Source: Lewinellaceae bacterium | Lineage (GTDB): Bacteria > Bacteroidota > Bacteroidia > Chitinophagales > Saprospiraceae | DNA length: 64,000 nucleotides | Direction: 5' to 3' | Assembly: GCA_020636075.1 (NCBI GenBank) | Contig: JACJYO010000001.1 | Location: forward strand, 1,103,049-1,167,048 | In this document: positions 43,074 to 51,307 of the stretch, one piece after another | Position numbering within the stretch: the first letter of the stretch is position 1 | How the letters are laid out: every line of letters starts with the position of its first letter | The notes under the pieces: generated by a model | What the model was told of the DNA's origin: nothing | The model's database searches: none | What the model saw: only the letters and a program-made list of their open reading frames with translations | Position numbers and translations under genes: made by a program

Positions 43074-44771
43074 CTAAAACCCGGCTGCCGCATCGTCGCC
43101 ACGGTCATCCGCCACGGCACGCAGTTTGCCGTCGGCCTGCCGAAGAATGGCTTCCACCCGGCCAATTGCCGTGCGCTCAACGACCGTATGGCCCATTTGC
43201 TGCAATTGTTCAATTACTTCTTCAGAAAACGCACCTTCTTCGATCCGGATTTCATCGGGAGCCCATTGGTGGTGAAAACGCTTGTTGTGGACCGCTTCCT
43301 TCAGCGGGAGGCCAAAGGCGTATACATTGAGGATCACCTGGTACACCGAGGTCGGGATTGTCGTGCCGCCAGGTGTTCCGACGACCAGCGACAGCTGGCC
43401 ATCACGGGTCACAATTGTTGGCGTCATGCTGCTGAGTGGGCGTTTATCTGGTGCTACGGCATTGGCTTTGCCGCCAATGGCGCCGTACAAGTTGGGAGCC
43501 CCCGGCTTGGCACTAAAATCATCCATTTCATTGTTCAAAATGAAACCACCGCCACCAACAACGACCCGGCTCCCATAAGAATCGTTGAGTGTGGTCGTGA
43601 TTGATACGGCATTTCCGGCAGCATCAACAATGCTGAAATGCGTTGTTTCCTCACTCACATGAGCCGCCCCGGCCTGAACACCGGCACTCGGCGTAGCGTG
43701 TTCGGGGTCAAAATCAGCCATACGCGTTTTCAGGTATTCCGGGCTGCCCAGCGTTTTTTGGGGAACAGCCCAAAAGTCCGGATCGCCCATGTGTTTCGCC
43801 CGGTCGGCATAAGCACGGCGCTCAGATTCCACCATGCGATGAATCGCCGGTACGGAGTGGAAACCTGCCGCTCCGAGGTTCATGTCGCCCAGCATACCCA
43901 ACATTTGTTGCAATAAAATGCCACCACTGCTGGGCGGCGGCATGCTGATAATGTGCAATCCGCGCCAATCAAACTCGATCGGTGTACGCCAAACACTGTG
44001 GTAATTTTCCAGGTCTTCGCGCGTCATCAGGCCGTTTTGCCGCTTCATTTCATACTCGATGAGTTCGGCGGTAGGGCCGGTGTAAAAACCGTCGCGCCCA
44101 TTACTGGCAATACGGCGCAGCACGTTCGCCAGTTCCTTCTGGATCAGCCAATCGCCGGTTTCCCAGGGGTGCATGTGCACAAAAACGGGCACGATCTTGC
44201 TGTTTTTAATGAAGTTGACCTTTTCGTCGGTCAACTGCTTGGCTTCGCGTTCGGTCACCTGGTAGCCTTTGTCGGCCAGTTCGATTGCCGGGCCCAGCAG
44301 TTGCGCCCAGGGCAGCTGTCCGTATTTTTTATGCGCTTCCCACATACCGTCGACCGAGCCGGGTACCCCACAGGCAAAAATGCCGAAGCGGCTTTTGTTG
44401 GGCAGCACATTGCCAAGCGAATCCTGGTACATGGTTTCGGTAGCCGCGGCCGGTGCTTTTTCGCGAAAATCAAGCGCTGCAGTCTGACCATCGGCAGCCC
44501 GATAAACCATAAAACCACCCCCGCCAATATTTCCGGCTTGCGGATATACCACTGCCAGGGCAAACTGGACCGCCACAGCCGCATCGACGGCATTGCCGCC
44601 CTGCCGGAGGATTTGCAACCCAACCCGCGTGGCCAACGGGTGTGCCGTAACCACGGCTGCCGAATCGGCGAGCACCTCCTTTTCAATGGCATACGGGAAG
44701 GGAATATATTTCTGGGCGGTTAGGAACAGGGGGCCGAAAACAAGAAGCAGGAAAAGAACAGCGCTGCGCAT
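43074..44771 (-). CDS. ggt: Gamma-glutamyltransferase
   Basis: 565 residues from the ATG at 44771 (signal MRSAVLFLLLVFGPLFLTAQ); the frame extends far upstream without a credible start. The large subunit has AHPLATRVGLQILRQGGNAVDAAVA, the conserved Arg in DFREKAP, and PPPSSGG. The autocatalytic nucleophile is the first Thr of TTHFS, about residue 376. The small subunit carries SSMTPTIV and GTPGGTTIPTSV. It is exported and transfers or hydrolyses the gamma-glutamyl group of glutathione in the periplasm. Confidence 0.95.
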   Translation of the reverse strand: MRSAVLFLLLVFGPLFLTAQKYIPFPYAIEKEVLADSAAVVTAHPLATRVGLQILRQGGNAVDAAVAVQFALAVVYPQAGNIGGGGFMVYRAADGQTAALDFREKAPAAATETMYQDSLGNVLPNKSRFGIFACGVPGSVDGMWEAHKKYGQLPWAQLLGPAIELADKGYQVTEREAKQLTDEKVNFIKNSKIVPVFVHMHPWETGDWLIQKELANVLRRIASNGRDGFYTGPTAELIEYEMKRQNGLMTREDLENYHSVWRTPIEFDWRGLHIISMPPPSSGGILLQQMLGMLGDMNLGAAGFHSVPAIHRMVESERRAYADRAKHMGDPDFWAVPQKTLGSPEYLKTRMADFDPEHATPSAGVQAGAAHVSEETTHFSIVDAAGNAVSITTTLNDSYGSRVVVGGGGFILNNEMDDFSAKPGAPNLYGAIGGKANAVAPDKRPLSSMTPTIVTRDGQLSLVVGTPGGTTIPTSVYQVILNVYAFGLPLKEAVHNKRFHHQWAPDEIRIEEGAFSEEVIEQLQQMGHTVVERTAIGRVEAILRQADGKLRAVADDRGDDAAAGF

Positions 44772-44876
44772 ATTTGGTGGAATTGTTGTTTTTGAAAAGG
44801 GCGGGGAGTGACAGGCAAAGCTAGAGTATTTCACAAAATGAATCGCAATTCGCGCCGTACGTTTGCAAATCCTTAT

Positions 44877-44884
44877 TACATTTG
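44877..44884 (+). promoter_or_regulatory. -7 promoter element of the 44913-46829 operon
   Basis: TACATTTG, 28 bases before the ATG at 44913. No equally good motif lies within the operon. Confidence 0.45.
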
Positions 44885-44912
44885 AATCACTGGGTTTATA
44901 ACCTGAAACACC

Positions 44913-45398
44913 ATGTTGACACAAAGCGAAATTTTGGAAAAACTGCGGCCAGTACTGGAAAGTGAGGGCATTGTTTACCAAAAAAAGAAAAATGTTAAGG
45001 CCCGGCCTGCCCAACTTGGCGAGGTTATTCAAACGCTGACCGGGGATGGCCTGGAAACTACGAATGCAGCCGAAGAGGGTGATTTTATCGTTCAAAACCA
45101 AACGGAAGCGGGCGAAATGTACATTGTCCCGGGACATAAGTTCACCCAGCGCTATACCCATTTGCGCACGGTCGACGAGCACTGGAACGAATACCAACCC
45201 ATTGGCCGGATTGTTGCGCTCGAATTAACCCCGGCCCTGTTGCAACAACTTCATCTCCCGGAAGAATTTATCTTCATCGCACCCTGGGATGATCCCATGA
45301 CCGCTAAAGCAGGTGATTTTATGGGTGGACCGGAAGGCCTGACTGAGGTTTACCGGCTTGCGCGCAAGGAGTTTTTTGAAACCTATGCCAAGGCCTGA
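44913..45398 (+). CDS. PGDYG-like protein with internal duplication
   Basis: 161 residues, soluble, no signal peptide. Two similar modules are visible: EEGDFIVQNQTEAGEMYIVPGHKFTQRY (~54-81) and KAGDFMGGPEGLTEVYRLARKEFFETY (~131-158). Both follow the pattern 'GDF...EVY.v....F..tY' of the PGDYG family. Biochemical function is unknown. It is the first gene of a compact four-gene operon with three small membrane proteins; the next gene starts 30 bases later. Confidence 0.65.
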   Translation: MLTQSEILEKLRPVLESEGIVYQKKKNVKARPAQLGEVIQTLTGDGLETTNAAEEGDFIVQNQTEAGEMYIVPGHKFTQRYTHLRTVDEHWNEYQPIGRIVALELTPALLQQLHLPEEFIFIAPWDDPMTAKAGDFMGGPEGLTEVYRLARKEFFETYAKA

Positions 45399-45428
45399 CC
45401 CAACCACGAACGAAAACAAACGTACCAC

Positions 45429-45893
45429 ATGAGCGATCTGAAACAACAACAGGAAAAATATATCACCGAACGCGTGCTGGACCAGTACAACTGGTACGAC
45501 ACGAAAAGCAGCTTCAATAAAAAATGGTTCTATTTCTATCGGACCCTTGTTATTGCGTCGGGTGCACTCATCCCGCTCCTGGTAGGTTATGCCGACGAAC
45601 AAACACCATTTTTCAACCATATCGCGGGCGCGCTGGGCGTAGTGGTAGTCATTGCTGAAGGCATGCTTTCGCAGCGCAAATACCAGGAAAACTGGTCGAT
45701 CTACCGGATGACGGCCGAACGCCTCAAACGCGAAAAACTGCTTTTTGAAAACGGTGTAGGGGATGACTACGCCGCCGGAGACGTGGTGGCCTTTCGAAAT
45801 TTTGTGGTTAAAACCGAACAAATTTTGGCCAGCGAAAATGAAGAATGGAAAGCGCTGGTCGAATCGTTGAAAAAGCAGGAACAAAACAGCTGA
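45429..45893 (+). CDS. DUF4231 family two-helix membrane protein
   Basis: 154 residues. A basic/aromatic N-terminal helix (LDQYNWYDTKSSFNKKWFYFYR), two membrane helices (TLVIASGALIPLLVGY and IAGALGVVVVIAEGML), then a cytoplasmic helical tail with QENWSIYRMTAERLKREKLLFENG. This is DUF4231, which belongs to the SLATT-like group of two-helix membrane proteins, some of which are predicted effectors in nucleotide-signalling defence systems. No nucleotide cyclase is beside it here, so a defence role is only a possibility. Five bases separate it from the next gene. Confidence 0.8.
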   Translation: MSDLKQQQEKYITERVLDQYNWYDTKSSFNKKWFYFYRTLVIASGALIPLLVGYADEQTPFFNHIAGALGVVVVIAEGMLSQRKYQENWSIYRMTAERLKREKLLFENGVGDDYAAGDVVAFRNFVVKTEQILASENEEWKALVESLKKQEQNS

Positions 45894-45898
45894 AGATC

Positions 45899-46378
45899 AT
45901 GCTTGAGCACAACGAACCGCTCGACCAGGAAATCCATCATGACCAGGAAAACAATGTCCCCCTGCCAGTTGGCTCCTACAGCACACTCGCCCAAACAGCA
46001 ACCTGGGCAAAAATTCTTGCAATCACCAATTTCAGCAGTGCCGGTTTGCAACTGATCGGCATGTTTGTGGTACTCGACCGGGTCCGCTTGATGCTGCGGT
46101 ATTTGAATGGCGGGAGCAACTACATCCTGTTGATGATCCTGGTTTATCTCATCCTCATCAGCTTCACGGCGCTGATCGGCTGGCATTTGTGGAACTATGC
46201 CGGGCGTTTAAAATCGGCCTTGCTGTATGAAGACACCGATGACCTGGATTTGGCTTACTACTACCAATTCCGTTATTTCAAAACATTGGGTTGGCTGGTG
46301 ATCAGCGGCCTGATCTTAATGGTAGCCGGCTTGCTGCTATTTATCTATTTAAGAGCAATGATCGGCCCCTATGGCTAA
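45899..46378 (+). CDS. DUF5362-like membrane protein (first copy)
   Basis: 159 residues from the ATG at 45899. A 40-residue cytoplasmic head is followed by helices around WAKILAITNFSSAGLQLIGMFVV, YILLMILVYLILISFTALIGW and LGWLVISGLILMVAGLLLFI. Between the last two is YAGRLKSALLYEDTDDLDLAYYYQFRYFK, the conserved segment of the DUF5362 group. The next gene overlaps it by eight bases and is a paralogue, so the pair probably forms a heteromeric membrane complex. Confidence 0.65.
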   Translation: MLEHNEPLDQEIHHDQENNVPLPVGSYSTLAQTATWAKILAITNFSSAGLQLIGMFVVLDRVRLMLRYLNGGSNYILLMILVYLILISFTALIGWHLWNYAGRLKSALLYEDTDDLDLAYYYQFRYFKTLGWLVISGLILMVAGLLLFIYLRAMIGPYG

Positions 46379-46829
46379 TAATCACAGAAATATGGAGCAG
46401 TTTGATAACACTACCGCAAACGATGCCGCCGAAAAACCCGGCTTGCAAATCACCCGGGATGCCCGCAGTTTTTGGCCGGGTACCCGCGGCTGGACACTTT
46501 TTCTGGGTATTGCCAGCCTGGTAGGCGCCGGGTTTATAGGGCTCGTGGTAATTATGCTGATTTGGGTTGCCAATCAACAACATATAAACCGGGCTGAGCT
46601 GACCATGGTGATATTCATCTACATCCTTGCCTTTTTGATTTTTGCCGGCTTTGGAGCGTTACTCCTATGGATCAGCAGCCGGATCAGCCTTGCAAACCGG
46701 TACGTGCACAAAGACAATATTGCGCAGTACACCGATAGCATGCGGTTGTATTTTATGATTGCCGGCATTATTTCCATCCTAACCGTGCTTATCCAGGTCA
46801 TTTCGACAATGGTATTGGTCGGCGACTGA
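46371..46829 (+). CDS. DUF5362-like membrane protein (second copy)
   Basis: 152 residues. Its ATG lies within the last codons of the upstream gene, giving an 8-base overlap and likely coupled translation. The layout repeats the paralogue: a soluble head, helices LFLGIASLVGAGFIGLVVIML and IFIYILAFLIFAGFGALLLWI, then HKDNIAQYTDSMRLYFMIAGIISILTVLI. It is the last gene of the four-gene operon and is convergent with the amylase gene, 8 bases away. Confidence 0.62.
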   Translation: MANNHRNMEQFDNTTANDAAEKPGLQITRDARSFWPGTRGWTLFLGIASLVGAGFIGLVVIMLIWVANQQHINRAELTMVIFIYILAFLIFAGFGALLLWISSRISLANRYVHKDNIAQYTDSMRLYFMIAGIISILTVLIQVISTMVLVGD

Positions 46830-46837
46830 GCCCTGAT

Positions 46838-48754
46838 TTATTTTATCAACTCCAGCACCAACGGCGAGTTAGGCTCCAGCGACAAATTGGACAAATCTGT
46901 CAGTACCGCGCCGGTGACTACATTTTTCGCTTTGGAAAAAGCGCGCATGCGCTCGGCAAACGGCGCGGTATTCACCTGACGCGCACTGTTTGCAGTATTG
47001 AGTAACACCATCACCGTTTTCGAATCGTCATACCGGAAATAGGTGTACACATCGTTCACCGGCACAAATTGCATCAGTTTGCCGGTTTGCAAAGCAGGCG
47101 TCGCATTGCGGTAACGGATGAGTGTCCGGGTGAAATCAAAAGCTTCATTTTCCTGTGTGGTGCGCCCTTCGGCAGTGAACTTGTTCACCGGATCGCCCGG
47201 CCAGCCACCCGGAAAATCCTTTCGGATATTCCCATGCGAGGGTGCTTCAAAACCGGTACTTAGAATTTCCGTCGCGTAATAAATCTGCGGGATACCGCGG
47301 GTAGTCAGGAGGAAGGCTATACCACTTTTGAACTTGCTTATATTTTCACCCACTTTGGAGAAAAAACGCGTCATGTCGTGGTTATCCAGCATAGTCACGT
47401 TCTGGTTGGGGTCCTGGTAAAAATAATCCTGAGCCAGGGTATAGTACACTTTTGAAATCCCGTCAGTCCAGCCCTGCTCGCGGGTCAAGGCCTCCTGGAT
47501 GGCAAAACAGAGTTGAAAATCTACTACACCCGGCATGTTTGAATCAAAATTTGCCCGTTGCATGGGCTGATTGTCGGCAAACGCTCCCTGAACTACAAGC
47601 GCATATTCCCATACCTCCCCAAAGAGGTGAATCGCCGGGTATTCAGATCGGATTTCCTGGCAAAAGCGGCTCATGAATTCCTGGTCAGAATACGTGTACG
47701 TATCGATCCGGAAGGCATCCAAACCGCTGTACTCTACCCACCACAATGCCTGCTGGATCAGGTAGTTGGCCAGATGCGGATTGCGCTGGTTGAGGTCGGG
47801 CATGCTGGGCACAAACCAGCCGTCGCTGAAATGTTTTTTATCGTATTCCGAAGCATAGGGGTCAATTATGGTTGGGGCGCGGTAGCTGGTTTGCGTCATT
47901 TCCGGCCAGACATTGACCCAGTCTTTCGTGGGCAAATCCTGCATCCAGGGGTGCAAATGGCCAATGTGGTTGGGCACTACATCGCGAATCACTTTGATGC
48001 CCCGGTTATGGCAGTCGCGCACAAACTGCCGGTATTGGTCATTGGTGCCCAGCCGGCGATCGACGCGGTATAAATCGGTAATCGCATACCCGTGGTAAGA
48101 TGAGCTGGCCTGGTCATTTTCCAACTCCGGGTTAAGCCAGATAGCGGTGATCCCCAGGTCTTGCAGGTAATCGAGGTGGTTCATGATACCCGTCAGGTCG
48201 CCGCCATGTCTACCCAGCAAAGAGTCGCGGGCGAGGCCTTCGCGCATACCTTCGTAGGAATCGTTACCCAGGTTGCCATTCGAAAACCGGTCGGGCATGA
48301 TGAGGTAAATCACGTCGCGGCTATCCAGCCCCTGGGCTTTAAGCCCCTGGTTTCGTGGGGCAATGGTGTATTCGCAGGTGAATGACTTGCTGTTATCGTC
48401 CGGGTTTGTAAAAATGATCGGTACTTTTTGGGCCGGGGCATCGGCAGCAATTGCCAGGGTCAGAAACAAATAATTCGGACTATCCCCTTTTTGTACTTCC
48501 TCCAGGCGGATTCCCCGGGCTTCGCCCAAATGAACTGTATATGCACCAACGCCTTCGCGGTGCACCAACAGTTCTACCCGGTTGTGCAACATGCCGGTCC
48601 ACCAGTTGGGTGGCTCCACACGAAAATCATCGGTTGTTGCCGGTACCACTTTGGGTGGGTGGATGTAATTGTGGGGATTGCCAATATAGTTTTTACAGGA
48701 AAGCCCCGACAGTCCTGCCAAAGAGATCGCCAGGAAAAAAAGTACATGCTTCAT
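46838..48754 (-). CDS. GH13 alpha-amylase / cyclomaltodextrinase-type lipoprotein
   Basis: 638 residues. The lipoprotein signal ends in GLSC (Cys20). An N-terminal beta domain of the cyclomaltodextrinase type (~30-135, VEPPNWWTGMLHNRVELLVH) precedes the (beta/alpha)8 barrel. GH13 regions: DVVPNHIG, GLDAFRIDTYTY (nucleophile Asp), HLFGEVWE (acid/base Glu) and TMLDNHDMTRF (third Asp). It degrades alpha-1,4-glucans such as starch or maltodextrins at the cell surface or in the periplasm, like SusA/neopullulanase. With the nearby SLC45-like transporter it suggests malto-oligosaccharide uptake. Confidence 0.92.
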   Translation of the reverse strand: MKHVLFFLAISLAGLSGLSCKNYIGNPHNYIHPPKVVPATTDDFRVEPPNWWTGMLHNRVELLVHREGVGAYTVHLGEARGIRLEEVQKGDSPNYLFLTLAIAADAPAQKVPIIFTNPDDNSKSFTCEYTIAPRNQGLKAQGLDSRDVIYLIMPDRFSNGNLGNDSYEGMREGLARDSLLGRHGGDLTGIMNHLDYLQDLGITAIWLNPELENDQASSSYHGYAITDLYRVDRRLGTNDQYRQFVRDCHNRGIKVIRDVVPNHIGHLHPWMQDLPTKDWVNVWPEMTQTSYRAPTIIDPYASEYDKKHFSDGWFVPSMPDLNQRNPHLANYLIQQALWWVEYSGLDAFRIDTYTYSDQEFMSRFCQEIRSEYPAIHLFGEVWEYALVVQGAFADNQPMQRANFDSNMPGVVDFQLCFAIQEALTREQGWTDGISKVYYTLAQDYFYQDPNQNVTMLDNHDMTRFFSKVGENISKFKSGIAFLLTTRGIPQIYYATEILSTGFEAPSHGNIRKDFPGGWPGDPVNKFTAEGRTTQENEAFDFTRTLIRYRNATPALQTGKLMQFVPVNDVYTYFRYDDSKTVMVLLNTANSARQVNTAPFAERMRAFSKAKNVVTGAVLTDLSNLSLEPNSPLVLELIK

Positions 48755-48773
48755 GATTCAAGTTTTTAACCGC

Positions 48774-49025
48774 CTACTTCTTGCGAAGCAATCCAATCAG
48801 GAACAACAGCACCAATGCGCCAATCACACTGGTTGCAATGTGACTGATCAGGCCGGCCCCTAATGAAACGCCAATTTGGCGAAAAAGCCAGCTGCCTACG
48901 AAAGCGCCAATGATCCCAACAATAATGTTTCCAAGCAAACCAAAGCCATAGCCCTGGCGGATTTGGCCAGCCAGCCAACCGGAAATAGCGCCAATAATGA
49001 GGGTGTAAATCAGATGATTCTCCAT
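48774..49025 (-). CDS. GlsB/YeaQ/YmgE family membrane protein
   Basis: 83 residues with three hydrophobic helices and the Gly-rich family pattern (IIGAISGWLAGQIRQGYGFGLLGNIIVGIIGAFVG). The family is linked to stress in various bacteria; the mechanism is unknown. It lies between the amylase and transporter genes on the same strand and may be co-transcribed. Confidence 0.9.
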   Translation of the reverse strand: MENHLIYTLIIGAISGWLAGQIRQGYGFGLLGNIIVGIIGAFVGSWLFRQIGVSLGAGLISHIATSVIGALVLLFLIGLLRKK

Positions 49026-49058
49026 AAAGTTCAGAATTTTAGTTTTACAGGATGTGTG

Positions 49059-50408
49059 TCAAGATGTTGCTTTGCGCTCGCGTATTTGCAGGCAAAGCAG
49101 GGCTGCAAAGCCGAGTAAAGCGCCCCCCACCATAACGGCCGCCAGCCGGTTATTGTCCAGCACATTTTCCATGATCCAGCCAAAAAACAAGGTGGCAATT
49201 ATCTCAGGGAGTACGATAAAAAAGTTAAAAATCCCCATGTAGACGCCCAACTTATCTTGCGGAAGTGTGGAGGCCAGCATGGCATAGGGCATCGAAAGAA
49301 TACTTGCCCAGGCAACGCCAACGCCGGTCATAGATAATAACAACCAGTACTTATTGGGTGCGATGCCAACAAAAAGCAAACCCAACGCGCCCATGATCAG
49401 GCAGATCATGTGGGTGTACTTCCGGCCATAGCGGTCGGCTATTTTGGGCAACAAAAAAGAAAAGGCAAAGCAAATGGCGGAGTAAAACCCGAAACAAATA
49501 TTCCCCCAGGCAACGCCTTCCGAATACAGCGGGGAGGTCGTGTCCGGAGCCCCCAATACATCCCGGGCAACGGCAGGTGTAAAATAAAACCACATCAGGA
49601 ACAAGCCCGGCCAGGTGAAAAACTGGACAAGGGCTACCTGCCGCATCGTAGACGGCATTTTAAAAATATTGGAAAACACCTCCTCGACACCGTGCCAAAA
49701 TCCGGCTGTTTCGGCCTTCATCCGATTGAAAGCCTCCAGGTCCGGCGGCGGATACTCCTTGGTGGTCCGCACGGTGTAAAGCACTGCCGCGATATAGCAA
49801 CCGGCCCCAATGGAAAATACGGCAACCAGATATGCCGGCACCCCGCCGGTACTCCCGCCTTCACCAAAAACAGCCAAAATACCAGCAGGCAGCAAGGCCG
49901 CGATCACATTGCCAATCCCGATAAACATGCTCTGCATGGTGTACCCCTGGTTGATCTGATTTTCCGGCAACAAGTCGCCGACGAAAGCGCGGAAAGGTTC
50001 CATGCTGATGTTGATACTGGCATCCAGCACCCAGAGCAGGCCGGCGGCCATCCATAGTGCCGAAGAGTGCGGCATAGCCAGCAAGGCCAGGGTAGCCAGA
50101 ATGGCCCCTACCATGAAATACGGCTTGCGGCGGCCCCAGCGCCCCCAGGTTCGATCGCTCATGTACCCGATAATCGGCTGCACCAGCAGGCCGGTCATCG
50201 GTGCTGCCAGCCAAAGCAGTGGAATTTCGTCGGGCTGTGCCCCGAGATACTCATAGATGGCGCTCATATTCCCCATCTGCATGCCCCAACCAACCTGGAT
50301 ACCCAAAAAGCCAAAACTCATGTTCCAAATCTGCCAATAATTGAGCTGCGGTTTTTGAGGCTGGCCGGGCGACGTAGCGCCGGTGTCGAGAATTACAGGG
50401 GATGCCAT
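49059..50408 (-). CDS. SLC45-like MFS sugar transporter
   Basis: 449 residues, 12 membrane helices. The start LNYWQIWNMSFGFLGIQVGWGMQ and the loop 2-3 motif GYMSDRTWGRWGRRKPYFMVG are typical of the SLC45/GPH-like branch that imports maltose or sucrose with protons. LFFVGIAPNKYWLLLSMTGVGVAWASILSMPYAMLA is the conserved helix 9-10 stretch. Its operon position upstream of the GlsB and amylase genes favours maltose or maltodextrin as substrate (inference). Confidence 0.87.
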   Translation of the reverse strand: MASPVILDTGATSPGQPQKPQLNYWQIWNMSFGFLGIQVGWGMQMGNMSAIYEYLGAQPDEIPLLWLAAPMTGLLVQPIIGYMSDRTWGRWGRRKPYFMVGAILATLALLAMPHSSALWMAAGLLWVLDASINISMEPFRAFVGDLLPENQINQGYTMQSMFIGIGNVIAALLPAGILAVFGEGGSTGGVPAYLVAVFSIGAGCYIAAVLYTVRTTKEYPPPDLEAFNRMKAETAGFWHGVEEVFSNIFKMPSTMRQVALVQFFTWPGLFLMWFYFTPAVARDVLGAPDTTSPLYSEGVAWGNICFGFYSAICFAFSFLLPKIADRYGRKYTHMICLIMGALGLLFVGIAPNKYWLLLSMTGVGVAWASILSMPYAMLASTLPQDKLGVYMGIFNFFIVLPEIIATLFFGWIMENVLDNNRLAAVMVGGALLGFAALLCLQIRERKATS

Positions 50409-50576
50409 CTGTTTTTAAAAAATTAGCTGGTTGTTTCGAAAATAGGTAAGTCGAAAAAATGAAATTTTTGAACTAGGTGCAGCTAATATGGAAAAATTGG
50501 TTGATTTAGATGGGGTTCAGTAAAATCTTAGCGTATGTTAAACACTGCCGGTGAAGAAAAGTACAGATTTCGGGTT

Positions 50577-50613
50577 CTAGTGTCGGCGTGACTCGAAGCC
50601 ACGCCGACACTAG
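50577..50613. repeat. 14-bp perfect inverted repeat with 9-base loop
   Basis: Arms CTAGTGTCGGCGTG (50577-50590) and CACGCCGACACTAG (50600-50613). No T tract follows. It lies 36 bases from a conventional terminator, so it is probably a dispersed palindrome rather than a terminator. Confidence 0.75.
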
Positions 50614-50644
50614 TTTGGTTTTTCAGTCAATCAATACAGCATAA

Positions 50645-50708
50645 AAAAGGCCGCCGGTATCTGCTGCAGCAAACCTGATTCAGCAAATACCGGCGGCCTT
50701 TTATTTTT
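50645..50708 (-). terminator. Terminator of the acidic-tail protein gene
   Basis: A 14-bp outer stem (AAGGCCGCCGGTAT at 50647-50660 with 50687-50700) and an inner CTGCTGCAGCA/TGATTCAGCA fold. It has T-rich ends on the minus strand and sits just past the stop at 50753. Confidence 0.8.
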
Positions 50709-50752
50709 CGGTAGAAAAAAAACAAGGGAGGAATACTTCCCCGGTAGGTAGC

Positions 50753-51166
50753 CTAAAAGTCCGGATCGTCCGGAATATCATTGACGTCGTCGTCATCATC
50801 TTTCCGGCGGGTCACAATGATGTGATCATCTTCCTCGCTGCCTACAGGCATATCGTCATCCTCTTCGCCAACGCCATCAAATTCATCATCATCTTCCACA
50901 TCCAGGTCGGCAAAATCCTCCCGCAAGACGCCATCATCGTCGTAATCATCGTCTTCACGGACCAAGCGTTTGGCCTCCTGAACCGTCATACGGATGAGAT
51001 AATACACTTCTTCAGTTTCAAAAGGTAAGGCCGACACTTTTTTCCCTTCCGCATTCGTGTAGTACAGAAGATTGTCGGCAAAGCCTGTAGGGTACTCAAG
51101 CTTCACCTGGCGGATAATTTCTTCCGGCAAGGCATCAAAGTCTTTGACAACGCGTTTCTTGGTCAA
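50753..51166 (-). CDS. Small protein with highly acidic tail, unknown function
   Basis: 137 residues. Residues 1-70 form a conserved-looking domain (FDALPEEIIRQVKLEYP, FADNLLYYTNAEGKKVSALPFET, YYLIRMTVQEAKRL). Residues 72-137 are dominated by Asp and Glu, with runs of up to five Asp. No in-frame ATG exists before the conserved part: the only start codon is TTG at 51166, with a stop 27 codons further upstream. The acidic tail may bind a basic protein or nucleic-acid-binding partner. It resembles hypothetical proteins common in Bacteroidota; no function is known. Confidence 0.65.
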   Translation of the reverse strand: MTKKRVVKDFDALPEEIIRQVKLEYPTGFADNLLYYTNAEGKKVSALPFETEEVYYLIRMTVQEAKRLVREDDDYDDDGVLREDFADLDVEDDDEFDGVGEEDDDMPVGSEEDDHIIVTRRKDDDDDVNDIPDDPDF

Positions 51167-51307
51167 GGCAGGTGCGAATTGGTTTTGAAAATCAGTTGAA
51201 AGTTTTTGCGAACTGGCAATGCCGTTGCCTGAAACGCAAAGTCTTGTTTAGGGCAAATTTAAACGAATGGGTGTGGAAACGGCAAAATTTTTATGGAACG
51301 ATTTTTT

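Larger units (their letters stand above)
50409..50752. other. Gene-free interval with two hairpins
   Basis: No reading frame is supported. It contains the 50577-50613 palindrome and the 50645-50708 terminator, plus the promoter region of the transporter gene at the left side. Confidence 0.6.
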
